Part shown: piece after piece, positions 11,193 through 23,300 of the stretch
How the letters are laid out: every line of letters begins with the position of its first letter
How positions within the stretch are numbered: the first letter of the stretch is position 1
Source: Bilabrum cf. latius
Lineage: Eukaryota; Bigyra: Bicosoecida; Bigyra; Bicosoecida
Length of the DNA stretch: 64,000 nucleotides
NCBI GenBank assembly: GCA_965178125.1
Contig: OZ237765.1
Span: forward strand, 310,001-374,000
Direction of reading: 5' to 3'
The notes under the pieces: model-generated
Databases searched by the model: none
Told to the model about the DNA's origin: nothing
What the model saw: only the letters and a program-made list of their open reading frames with translations
Program-made: the position numbers and the translations under genes

Positions 11193-14100
11193 TCAATGGG
11201 TGCTTGGGGTGGCAGCGCTCCCAGGCAAGGCATGGCTACCTGGCCCAATACCACTGCCCCCCCCCGCTCCCCCACCACGCGCGCGCTGCACCCCAGCCTC
11301 AGTGTCGTCTGAGCTGGTGCCGCTGCTGGTGCCGCTGCTTGAGGAGGACGAGGAGGAGGACGAGGAGGACGACTCTAGAGCTGGCAGCGCAGAGACGCCA
11401 GCGCCAACTGGTTGTCGCTGGGACCCCTGCCCCTGTCCGTGTCCCTGCTCCTAGGACCCCTCCCCTGTCCAAGCCCTCCCACGGGTCTGGGGGCCAGTCC
11501 CAGTACCTCCCGACCCACCTACGACTCCACCGCCATGCTGCGGTCCAGACGGCCTGCGCGCCGCCCTTGGCACCCGTCCTCTGCTCAGCCCGCCCAGCAC
11601 CGCGCCCTTGGTCGCAAATGCGACCTCTTGATCCAGCCGCCGACCCCTGACGCCCCCCCTGTGCTTCCTCCTCTTGGCCTATCTCCTGAAGGCCCGCACG
11701 AGCACATCGTCCCACTCCTGAAGGTACAGAAGCACGCCCAGTGAGCCCAGCTCCCGCCGGACCTGCTGCAGGCCAGCCTCACCGGGCCCCGACTCCTCCT
11801 GCTCGTCCTCGTCGTCCGCATCAGCACCATCATCTCCATCACGGGCAGCGGCCCCGTTTGCACCATTGCTGCCCTTTTGTCCCCTGTCTCGGTCACCATC
11901 GGCCCCTGCAGTGTCGGGAGGAGGACCATCCCACGCGATAGCACCATCATCCTCCGCGGCATTGCCTCCCGTAAGCCTTGACATGGCGGCGTAGGCCTGC
12001 ACGCTGTGGGAGTCCACGCGTGCTGGCAGCGCGAGCACATCCACTCTCCCCCTGAGCGCCATCCTCGTCGACACCCGCCTGTCCCTGCCCTTGCCCTCGT
12101 GCCCCTTACGCCGCCTTGAGGAGGAACGGGGCGTCCCCGGGATCGCTCCGTTCCGGCTCATGTGCTGCCGATTCACTCCCTCGCTGTACGTGCGCCGGAT
12201 CAGACCGCCACTGCCGTCCTCCTCGGCGTCATCTCCATCAGCCCCGCCGCGTACGCTGCTCATGGGTGTGCCCGGTGGGACCGGGCTCCCCAGCCTGCGG
12301 TGCGGGCTAGACCCTGCAATGTCGCTGCGGAGGGAGATCCCCTTGGAGAGCGGTCCACCGCCGCCGTCATCGTCATCGTCACCCTCGCGGCCACCTCCTG
12401 TGCTACCACCGCCGGCACCAGCCGCGAATGCACCCGCGGTACCCCCGCGAGCGAGCACCTCTGCACGAATGCGGGCGGCTTCCAGCCTCCTGGCCTCTTC
12501 TTGTTCCCTGGCCTTCTGTCGCCTCTCCCTGGCCTGCTGTGCCCGCTCTCTCGCTTTCTCCCTCGCCTTCCTGGCTCGCTCCTGCATGGCCTTCTCTTCC
12601 TTCAGCAGCTCTGCCGATCGCTGGACGGTGCTGTAGAAGGCCTCCTCCGCCACAGCCAGCAGCACGTTCAGCACCACGTAGATGAAGAGAGATATGAACA
12701 CGTACAGATAGATCTGACCCACCACGTTGTGCACCTGGGTCAGGGCAGTGAATTGGTCGCGGATGACGTCACCGTTGAGCACGGCAAACAGCGTGATGCA
12801 GGACTGACCCAGCGAGCGGAAGTCCTCCACGTCAGCGCCAAAGAGTGCCACCCCGAGCAGCGCGAATGCGAGGAACAGCGGGAGCACTCCCACCAGGAGT
12901 CGCGCCACTCGAGGCAATGCCTTCCGCAGCGTCAGCACCACCACGAAGAACCTTCGGTCGTAGTCGAGGAAACGCACGAGCCCCACCCACAAACCCGACA
13001 CGCCAAAGCCGAGGCACGCAGCACGCCACCACCCTCGCAGCAGCGTGGGCTGCCCCAGCACCAGGGTGCCCAGGCCGGCCGCCAGAAGCAGCACGCTCGA
13101 GGGCACAGTCAGGGCGTACCAACCGATGGCGTACTGGGTGAGCTCTCCCCACGTGACCTGCTCCCACTTCACGGGAAGGCCCAGGCTGGGCTTGCCTCGC
13201 CGGCGAGGGCCAAACCTGCTGAACCTGCGGCGGCCGTGTGACGAGTGACGCGAGCCGCGGGACCCCATTGAATCCGAGGCCGGGGGCAGCTCCACTCCAT
13301 CGGTGGACGCGTCCGGGTCTTGGCTACGGTTGTTCACGCGGATCCGGAGACCCCCGGAGTGAGCACCAGCGATTCCCCCAGTAGCTCCCAGAGCCACGCT
13401 TTCGCCCGTGCCTTCGCCCACCCCGTCCAGCATGGACTCGTCCGCCCCTTGCTCGAACACTCCGGGCAGGTCTGCAGGACCCATCGTGCCAATCCTCGCA
13501 AGGGGGCCCTCCCTGTCCATCACCATGGCGCCGGCGCTGCGGTGGGACTCCCAGCGATGCAGCGGGCCACCGCCGTCCTCGTCATCATCCTCGTCATCAT
13601 CGTCGTCCTCGTCATCCACGGTCTTTGCGTCCTGTACCGTGCTGTCGTCTGCGTCGTTGCTTGCAAACCCCACGTGCCTCCCCGGTGTTGATGACCCGCC
13701 GCTGCGGCGAGATAGCGTACCGCTGACCAGGGCGGACACACCAACGTTGGAATTGCCACCGCTTGGATTCGACTGCGATTCCGCGCTTCCCTCCGCCACG
13801 AGGGGAGGGAGCGCGCCCAGACCGCTCGCACCCAAGCTGCTAGGGGCAGCAGGCGGCGCGCCCAGCGCGTTCGGTCGGCCCGCAGGCATGGATTGCGAGG
13901 GGCCAAGCGCCCCCGGCAGGCCCCTGGGAGTCGTCATGCCCCCACGTGGGGGCAGCCTACCGCTGCCCCCCTGCCCAGCGATCCCACCGACAGCGTGGCC
14001 TGGGCCTGGAATGCCCACCGGCACGGGGCTGCCGCTCGCCGCTGCGGGTCCCAGCCGGAAGGAGGAAGGTTCGTCCGTTCCCACCGAACCCACGGCAGAC

Positions 14101-15758
14101 ATGCCTCCGATGGGAGTCCCCACACCGGCCGTGAGATCCGTTGGGCCCGCCTGATTGCCCTTGCCGCCACCTTGACCCAGAGCTAGAGCCACCTGCTGCT
14201 TCCTCCTCTTGCGCCTCCTGCGCTTCCGCCCGGATCTCCTCTACCTGGAAAGCACCCGCAGCAGCAGCAGCCCGGCTTCCCCCCGCTGCACCCTGAGGGC
14301 CCACTCCCGGACTCTCGAGAGGAGACGGGTCTGCCGCCAGAGTGCACGGCACTGCAGTGCAAGCAGCACCAGGGCAGACAGTGACATCAGCCAGTCAACG
14401 GACAGGTCCGCGCCAAGCCACCTGCGGGCCGCACTGACGTCACCCCCATCAGCTGGTAGGGGCCTGAGGGCCCCAGGCAGGTCTGACCCGCCGGAAGCAG
14501 ACGTCCCCGCGTCGGGGTCGTCGCCATCACCGGCCATGGTTCCGTTCACCGGCGCGATAGGTGGCGCTGTCTGGTGCAGCTCGCCCTCGCAGAGCCCCGC
14601 CCGATCGATGGCGAGCGTCTGCTGGATGGCTCCCCTGGTGCTGAAGTCGAAGAGCACAGCCAGCTGGTGGTGGTGGCAGGCAGTGCCGAGGGGGCCGGGG
14701 TTCACTGCCCGGAGGCACATGCGGAGGGAGAAGGCGATGCTGCGAGCCAGGAAGCGGTAGGGGCCCATCTGAGTCCCTTCAAGGGACGGCACCGCGCGAT
14801 TTGCGGAACCCAATGGGCCGCCGCCGCCATCCTCGGCGCCTCCCTCCAGCAGCGGCTGCAGCGGGCCCATGTCTCCGGGTCTCAGGTCCCACGTCCGCCC
14901 CGTGTGCCCCGGCGCCGCGCGGAGAGGTTCCGTAGGGTGGGACACGAACGTGTCCGAGTCGTATAGGACAGCCCGCAGCTGCACGGGCTGGGGCTCCTGC
15001 AAACCGGAAGTAGGGTTGGTGGTCCACTGGCATGCCGGGTACAGGTCGACCGTGGTCGCGTTGGGCCACGATGATGACGAGTGTCCCGGCTGGTCCCAGG
15101 CCCAGCTGGCTTCTGCTGCTCGCCTGGTCATCTCATCGTATGCGAGCACGGTGCGCCTCACGGCCTGCGCCACGTCCTCGGGGTCGTACAGGGTGACATA
15201 GGGCTCTGTCCAATCGAGAGCCTCGCCCAGCATGGCGCGTTCCCATGCTCGCTTCGAAGCCATGTGGAAGAAATCATCCTACCACGAAGATAGAAGCAGC
15301 TTGGTGGTGGCGAGCACCAGCAGAGCCATCTGCAGCATGAGCTTCCAGGGGACCCGGCCGAACCGAAGCATCTTTTCGGCGGCCGTCAGCGTCAACCGTT
15401 GCCTGATGGTCATTTTCTTCACGTGTTTCCTGCCGCAGCCGCAGCAACGAATACGAAGTCCACCGGTCAGGGAGCAGCCGATTTCGCACGCGCTCTCTGG
15501 TCCACCGATGCACACGGTATCGGGTGGCAGGTCGCCGGTGACTGCTGGGGTGCCAACATCCTCGGCGTAGCCACCACTGATCCCAGTACCAGCGACCAGA
15601 GGTGTTCTAGTATTAGTTGCATACTCTTCGAGACCGACTGCTCCCAACTCCTCGTTTGGGATCGAAATAATCGATCCTTCCCGGTCATCCATTGCTTGCT
15701 CTGCGAATGGATCGCTTTCCATCCGTCCGAGCAGAGGCGTCCGCTTTTCGTCCTGCAT
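11193..15758 (-). CDS. Mucolipin (TRPML)-like cation channel
   Basis: Predicted endolysosomal or vesicular cation channel. It is a single exon of 1,521 aa: ATG at 15758 directly follows an in-frame T-G-A, and the stop is TGA at 11193-11195. Mucolipin features in order: a basic N-terminus, then TM1 starting RVPWKLMLQMALLVLATTK (about residues 133-157); a luminal domain including LAVLFDFSTRGAIQQTLAID; a very long Gly/Ser/Asp-rich insertion (about residues 520-830); TM3-TM4 with LVRFLDYDRRFFVVVLTLRKALP; a pore with FRSLGQSCITLFAVLNGD; and TM6 IYLYVFISLFIYVVLNVLLA. A basic coiled-coil-like segment and a low-complexity tail follow. The NGD pore triplet matches the family. Four in-frame TAG (15279, 14241, 11679, 11451), the last in a Gln/Gly-rich tail. 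It is more than twice the usual length (about 580 aa). Confidence 0.85.
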
Positions 15759-15935
15759 GATTCAAGTTAATTCAATGTATTCGCCAGAGTGTTATCTGCT
15801 ACCATCCAAGGCTAGCCAGAAATGCGACGATATTGGATCGATGGGTCGAAGTACAGGTTGCAACCGCTTTTCAACGAACGTTCCACGCTTGTTCAGTTTT
15901 GTGGATGAACAGAGCCATCGATGTAATCACCATCA

Positions 15936-17105
15936 TTATGATCGCAACCACTTTATGATCGCATCCGCCTTCATCCTTTTCCCAGCCACCTGTTGCATGT
16001 TAAGGAACTGGTCCTTGATCACCTTCAGGTTGCTCCCCTCTGCCTCGCCTGCTTTCCCCACCCATGGAAACAGCCTGGAGTGAACAATGATTCCCTGGCC
16101 GGTGGTGGCAAGTGCTGGCAGCATGCAGAACGTGCTTGGGTTGCAGAATGTCTGCTTTGACAGGACCATGCGGCCGTACGAGGCGAGCACGGTTTCGTCC
16201 GGATCATTCCGAATATTCACGCGAGCCGCGGGAAACGTTCCTTCCAAATACGCCTTCATGTCGCGCGCCAGCTAATTGCAAGTCGCCAGAAAGCCGCAGT
16301 CGTTCTTCCTGCAGGTCCCCTTGTTCTGCGGCACCGTCACGATCCCGATGCTCCTCGTCCCCTGGTCCAGCTCCCTATCGTACACCTTGTACTTGACCCA
16401 GCCGTACTCGCTGTGGTGTGCATACCGCATGATATCGCCACATCGGAAGTAGATCGTGGCCTCGTCAAGCTCTGGGGCCTCCCAGCCGGCGATCCTGGAC
16501 CCGTTCACGTCCAGCCCCTCCATCCACGCCAATGCGGCTCGTCGGAGGTCTCGGCGGACGAACGGCGCCGCGCGTTCTAGACCGGTTCCGCACGTGTGCG
16601 GGAACCCACTGTTGCAGTCGCGGCACACCTCCTTCCAAGGTGGGAGGTCGATGCAGTGCTGGCCGCCGAGCGAGACGATCGTGTCGTTGTGAGACGGCGC
16701 GGCGTCACCTTCTCGTATCACCATTGCATCCGGGGGGACTCCTGATGGAAAAACTATGTGGCATGCAGAAAGATGTGGCTAGCCAAACATGGCATGTGCG
16801 TGAACCGAACCGTTGCTAACAGCGAGCACATCGGGATCCCTACAGCGCGTTCTGAGCTCGACGCCAGCAGCGGTTGCAGCGATCTGCGCCATGTAGACTT
16901 GTGCCAGTGAGTTTCCAGTGGAGCCTACCGAACATCCTGACTTCATCTTGATTGCCTTGGGTAGGTTGAGTTCATGCTTCTTCAGCACGCTGCATACTGA
17001 CTGGTAAGCACCTGCCGGCAACTCATCCAATTCGCTCGCAGATGCCGTGAATACGGCTCCAAGTCCTACAAAATATAGGAACAATAATAATAATGGATGG
17101 AGCAT
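15936..17105 (-). CDS. Secreted glycosyltransferase-like protein (fucosyltransferase-related, tentative)
   Basis: Single exon of 389 aa ending in TAA (15936-15938). The N-terminus is a strong signal peptide or signal anchor (LLLLFLYFVGLGAVFTASAS), so it enters the secretory pathway. The central part carries a Cys-rich stretch and IYFRCGDIMRYAHHSEYGW, followed by RSIGIVTVP, a Cys pair, a stretch beginning DMKAYLEGTFPAARVNIRN, then SKQTFCNPSTFCMLPALA. This pattern (R-C-G-D, then S-T-F near the end) is one I associate with algal and protist proteins distantly related to fucosyltransferases. I infer the enzyme class and cannot name donor or acceptor. Two in-frame TAG (16779-16781 and 16272-16274). 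It lies 177 bp upstream of the channel gene in the same direction. Confidence 0.6.
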
Positions 17106-17352
17106 CCAGCTGCACAGTGCAGGTTAAATAGCTGAGTACGACCTCCAGACTAGTTGTAGCTACAGTGCAATGCATATCCATTATTCTTGAAAGCTGACAT
17201 TTTTCTTGATTCTGGCGCTACCACGGCACATCTAACGACAGTTTGCAATTGATACCACTTTTTAGTCAGAAAATCACTGGAGCGATATCCGATTTGGCCC
17301 GAACTACTGCTGGTGAGCCCTTGGATTGAGTGGCGGTTCTATCGAGGTGGCA
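17106..17352. promoter_or_regulatory. Bidirectional intergenic region
   Basis: The 247 bp between the start codons of the minus-strand glycosyltransferase-like gene and the plus-strand giant membrane protein gene must hold both promoters. I see no clear TATA box or other defined element; the assignment rests on gene orientation only. Confidence 0.4.
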
Positions 17353-20300
17353 ATGTCTGCTGTATCTGACACCAATTTGAAAGTGCTCAAAAACCAACTT
17401 GGAGTGCAAGCATGCTAGTATCATGTACTGGTGCTCGGAGCAGCCCTTCTTGGAGCGGCGTGGCTGGCGGTTCAGAGTGGCGCCTCTTGGCAAAGCAACC
17501 TACTGGACAACCTCGGAGGGGCAGCAGCATTTGGTTTTGACGGGGTCCTACATAGCGTCCAAATTGTGCTTTCATTTCGATTTCCGTACTTCTCATGGCA
17601 AGTTGTTGCCTGTGCTGCACTATGGTTGGCAGTGATGCGCTGTTTGCGTTTAAGCGTTCTGATGGCAGTAGCGGCGATCATGATTGCCTTGTACGGCGGC
17701 AGTCAGTCAGCAGCGTGTTTTGCATTTAGTATGCTCGAAGCTCTTGTGACGGCCACTTTCATGCTGATCGGTGCTGCAGTCACCATTGATGTAGCATCGG
17801 TTGCTCGGTTCGGGACTTCAAGAACTGGATTGCTAGCACAAAATTTGCAGAGTGCGAGCCCTGCTACATTCCTCAAAAGAACGTACCGATATCTGCGTGG
17901 TCTATTTGACCCTTCAAAGGGGCCTGCCCCGGGTGGGCAAGTGCAGCGCAGGCCTGTAGATGGCGGTCCGATGGCGCGAGGGCAGGGAGGTGTGCATGGG
18001 CAGCAAGACCACCAGGACAAGTACATCAATCGGGTCATTGCGAAGCACCTGCAGGAAGCGTCCCTCCCGTGGACCATGCTGGCCATGGCGTCCTCTGTGA
18101 TCGCGTGGGCGCTGGTCATGGCTCGGCATAGCGCCGCTCCAAGGCTGGACCTCTGGCTGCTGGGCCACTCGTGCGGAGCAGACTGGGAGCCACCGGGCAT
18201 TATTGATGCGATGGGGGCGGCAATTGGGGCTCATGTGCAGCCATCTTCCTTATCTCGGCTGGAGAAGGCATCGTTTCGCGAGTTCTGGGACACGTCTGAC
18301 GGTGTGTGTGTGTGGGACGGGGTTGAGGATGCAGTGAGAGCGCACTGGGCGGGGATTACGCAGCAGCATGGCGATGGGAATCAGACCGCAGTTGGCCCTA
18401 CAGCGGATACTCACGACTAGAATGGCGACCGCGCTGGCGGTTAGTCAGCCCAGCGCAGGCGGTCGCACGAGTCGTCCGGCGTCAGAATCGATGACTCGGA
18501 GGCGCTGCTCCGTTTGGCTGCCCGGGCCGCGACTGCTCTGCGCTGCGCATCCAGGCTACTATGGCACGCAAATAATGTTGTTGTACATATTGACGTTCCC
18601 AGTCTGCTAGAAGAGCACCGTAGACAATGGAAAAGTGCAATCACCATCTCTTCTACTAGCAGTGGAGTCGGCAGGAATGAGCAGGACCCAGTTGATTTGT
18701 TAGCTCCCCACCTCGATGCTCTGTTTACAGCAAGGGCCCATCAGGCTCCGTGGAGCAGCTCGGCGAGTGGAACCCTGTAGTCAGTCGGTCCGTGCCTGCT
18801 TGCTGAATCCAACCTGCTGCATGGCGCTGCAGGGCTGGCATGGAACGCTACGAGCCCGATCATGGGGGAGGGGGGCGCAACCGGTTCGGAAAGTGCTGCC
18901 CTCAGCGAGCTTTCAGCCGTTGCAGTCGAATGGCAGCACTCCGTGCCCGATAGACATACAGGGTCAGATGCTGAGGTGGGCAAGGGTACCGATGGTGCCA
19001 GCTTGCATGGTCTGAGAAGGTACAACGCAGATGCAGTGGCTCGTGCCTCCTGGCAGGCTGTCGATGCCGAGCTGACCCCAAACACGCAGCCGTTCATGCC
19101 GCTGGCCGCGCTGCTAATTTAGTCTGTAGCAACCATCCGATGCAATAACGGGCTAGGTGCTGCATGGCCATCTAGACCGAAGGGTCCGCAGTCTCAGTAT
19201 GATGTTTATGCAAAGGTGCAGTACGTCGAAGTTGCTCCCAATGTACCCCTTGCCATGTGGCTGGGAAGGGAATATAGGGCGCACGGGATAGATTCCTGGG
19301 ATCTATCGGCTGCCCATATTCTGCCCATGACGCCTGGAATGTTCCGATCGGGACTTCATTTCGTCCACTGGCTGGGTATTGGTGCCATGGCGTGGGTCGT
19401 GCAGCTGGTCACGCTGCTCCGTTTCGCACTAGCACTGGAAGGGACATTGCAAGAGAAAGCCACGCCATACTTGCAAGTGCAGACGGAGCTTTGGCAAGGC
19501 CTGGCTCTCCACTGGTACATCGTGTACCTGGGCTCGAAGGAGGCGATCTTCGTGTCGCTGGCCGAGTGGACGCTCGCACGACTTTGGCATGCCCCATTGT
19601 TTTCTGTTCTGTCGCTGCTCTGCAGCCCAGTCGTCGCGTTTTCGATCATGCTTTGGGCCCTCTAGGCCGCACAGCGTAATGGCTGGCTGAATATGGTTTC
19701 ATCTACTACGGCATATGTTGCAGTGAGGCAAACCGCTCCCAGGTCCGGCACTGCGGCGATGGCGGCTCTATGGCGAGGAGTGCTTGCATATGGCAAGAAC
19801 GGAGAGACTACCACCCGTGCTGTGCTGGCGACAGTGTTGGCTCCTATTTTTAGGTTCGTTGTCCAGAGTGTGTGGGGCCCTTTTGCGGACGAGTGGTCCT
19901 CAATTGGGCGGCAGGGGCGGCAGGGGCAGCAGGGGCGGATCGAGGAGGATGAGAGACTGAAGTACAAGCACACAAAGCTCTCTATGATGTTTGTGCTGTC
20001 TGCGTGGATGGTCGCCGCCGGTCTCGTAGTCATGACGAGCGCACGGATTGCGATAGACACTTCGATTGAGCGGTATATGGTGCTTCTAGCCGTCTATCGC
20101 AAGACTCTCTTGAATGGCTTGGAATCCGACGAGCTGAAGGTAGTGGATATCTGGAGCGTGGTGGAGATGGCTTGTATTGGATTCTTCCTGTACTTTGCCT
20201 GTTTGAATGCCGATACATTGAGGCGTAGGCTAGCGACGGCCGCTCATAGGGTGCACCTCTTTCTAGATACCAAGGTGGAGGGGTTCTACAGCTTGTTCAG

Positions 20301-23300
20301 CGGATCTGCAGATGTTCTCAGTCAGGACCATCCTGTCGTTGGGTTCTTTCCAGTTGAACTTGCTAACTTGCACCACTCTGTCTAGCTTTTGTGGCATGCA
20401 ATCAGGCTAGATCTGCAGCGTGCTGGCCCCTTCATGGGCGAGCCTGGACCTGGACCAAGTCGTGCGGCCCTAGCTGCGGGTCATGTGGGGGGAAGAGGTG
20501 CGCGCCGCCGTCTGCTACAAGATGCACAGTATGCCGCAAGCCCGGCGCATGACCGTGCACGACGCCATACTGAGTAGCCAGATACGCCAAATTTTGAGAA
20601 TCCTTTCGATTCTGAAGACGACGAGGAGGGTGCTGAAGAATTTGTTGGGACTGGGCACGTCAATGGGATGCCTGACGTCTCTCCCGGAGTCCACGCTGGC
20701 CTTCGTGCGCTCGTGGGCAGCGGAACAGGCAACATTGAACGAGTTCGCGTTGTAGACCATGACCCGCGGCGGGACGGGCTATTCGACCTGGCCAGGGCGA
20801 CTGCTGAGCAACGGATGGCCGGCTTGTCCACCGCCATGCTAGGGAGCTACTCGCCCAATGCTGTGGTGATCCGTTCGCCCAACCGCCCTGGCAAGTATTA
20901 CATGGGCCAAGCAGAGGGCCGTGCTGCGCTTCAGGAGCTGCAGTTTAGGCGTTTGTCCAGCCTGAGGGGCGATTTGGTTCGGTGTGGCTATGACGAAGCA
21001 AGCCTGGATGGGTCAATCGACGCGGCTGAGGATCGCTTGGCGCGGCAGCAGGCCCAAATGGGGGCCGCAGAGCACGGGGTCAATAAAGAAGCAGCGCCTG
21101 CGACCCCGAATAATGGCTCGAGCGGTGTGGGTGATTGCAGTGGTTCGGTAATTTCCATTGAAAGCCGGGGCAGCACCTCGTCTACCCGTGGTCATGCCTC
21201 CGCTTCAAGCCAAGCATATGTTGTCCAAACGCCTGGGTCTGGACTGTACACTGGCATGATGAGAGATACCGACGCTCCAGGCGAAGAGGAGGGAGGTTAT
21301 GAAAGCGCAGATAGTGATTTAGCCGTCTCCGTTCTATCCGATGGTTCTGAATCTGTGGCTGGGTCGCAGATGTCAGGCGTGGTGGCAGGGCTCGCGGGTC
21401 AAGGGTTAGATGCTGCCGCCTTGATGCAACAGAGCAGGGCATACTTTGATAGATCCGGTCAGAATGAATCTGACGAAAGGAACGAACCCAATATGCACGC
21501 ACAACAAGAGCGCCCAGATGCACACAGTGCGCCGAAAGGTTCGGGCACAGCAAGTCGTGCTTGGGCTCCGCGGCAGGAAGATGACCTGGTCGCGGCAGGA
21601 TAGGATACGGGGGACGTCCGCGACCACGCCCGCGTTGAAGGGATGCACGGCCCTGGCAAGAACGCTGTTGCGACTGTCGCGTCGTACGTGTAGCTGGTAT
21701 GGAAGCTGCTGCGTAGCGTCCTCGATACCAAGCCGAAGAAACCGCTCTAGCTTGGCTTGGCCGGAACCATACAAGTCAAGGCCCACAGGGAGGCCGAGCC
21801 TGGCGTGATGCCCGGGCTACACCTCCTTGCCGGGCACTGGCGCGGGAGGACGATCCTCGGTGGTATCCCTGTTCCATCGTGCCTGTGGGGATTTGGCTCT
21901 CTCCTGGAGATTGGGGTGGATCGGCTGGGCGTGTCGACGTACAACCCGCCTGGAGCCAAGCCATGGATAGAGAGGGACAACCTTATTGGTGGTGCATCAG
22001 GGGAGCATACGTCTGAGACGGGCTAGCATGGTGGCGGCACTTCCATGCCTGGCTTGCAAAGAAATTACGACGGCGATGACGCAGACGTCGACTTTGATAG
22101 CACCTACCAGCAGACTCTCCTGCCCAGGCTGTTAAGAGAGGTCTTCCAGCTCTCGAAGTGGAACAAAAAGGCGTCACCGCAACAGCTACAGGGTGTCCTG
22201 GGGGCAAAACTGGCTCGCAGGCTTGCACAGATGTACCGTGCCGCGGACGCCGCTCGCCGGACCCTGGCGAGGCTGTCCCGGGGCGAAGGCATGTACTCTG
22301 CAAAGTCCATGATAGGGTACGTGCACGCGGCACCGATCGTGTCGCCGCGAGTCTGGGTATTGCAGGAGAGAGGCAGGATGGAGTTTCCTCAGGACGTGCT
22401 GATGTCCGCTCGCGTGGATGTGCTGTCTATTCTCGACACACTGAGCAGCCTGGTCGGAAGGGTGTCCCTCTTGGAGACTGCCCTTGCGAGCATATCAAGA
22501 CTTGCAGACAGGATCGGTATCGGGCAGGGCAGGACCATCGACCCGCGTGCGATCCACGGGTGGGTTACAAGCTCCATCAACTTGCTCGATGGTCTGGCAC
22601 AAGCCGTAAATCAGTCAGTTGGAGCAGACGACGATGGGATGGAAGGGCTGCTGTTTTCGCTGTGGGCAGATTCGTCGGGTATTGATGCTGGGCAAGGCGC
22701 GGAAAGAGTAGTGGGCAGCTCCCTGCAAACCAAAGCCAAAGCAAAGGGAGACATTGGCAGCTACGGATGGGAACGCGGCGACAAACGAAGTGCGGTCACC
22801 TTGACCGGGCAGCCGAAGCAAGGCATCATCGCCCTCCGCAAGCACCGCACTCGAAGGGAGCAGCTGTCGCTGATGCGGCGCACGGATGCTGATGCTTGCC
22901 GGGGCCGGCCGGGATTGCCTGACGAGGGAACATTGGAGGGGCAGCTGAGGGAAAAGTGCTGGCAGAAGTACCAGAACAGCACACTGCATGTGGCAGACAT
23001 GCCGTTGCTACCATGGCTAGAAGCCCGGCGCTTCGCTCGATCAATCACGCAGGCAGCGTTCGGCCGCCCCGGTGACCCAGCCTCTGTCACTGAGACGTGG
23101 AGGGATGTGGAGGCGATGATCGACGTCGCCACGACTATGAGGAGCGGCGCGCTGTCAGTTGCACACCGAGCCAGGGTGATTGCATCTGCTGGTTACCGCG
23201 CTGCTCGATGGGCTTGGGTTCGCGCAACCGGAACTACGCAGGGCGATACCATGAGCACGGCTGGCGGGGCACAACCAGCAGAGGGAGCCGCGGAGCAGCT

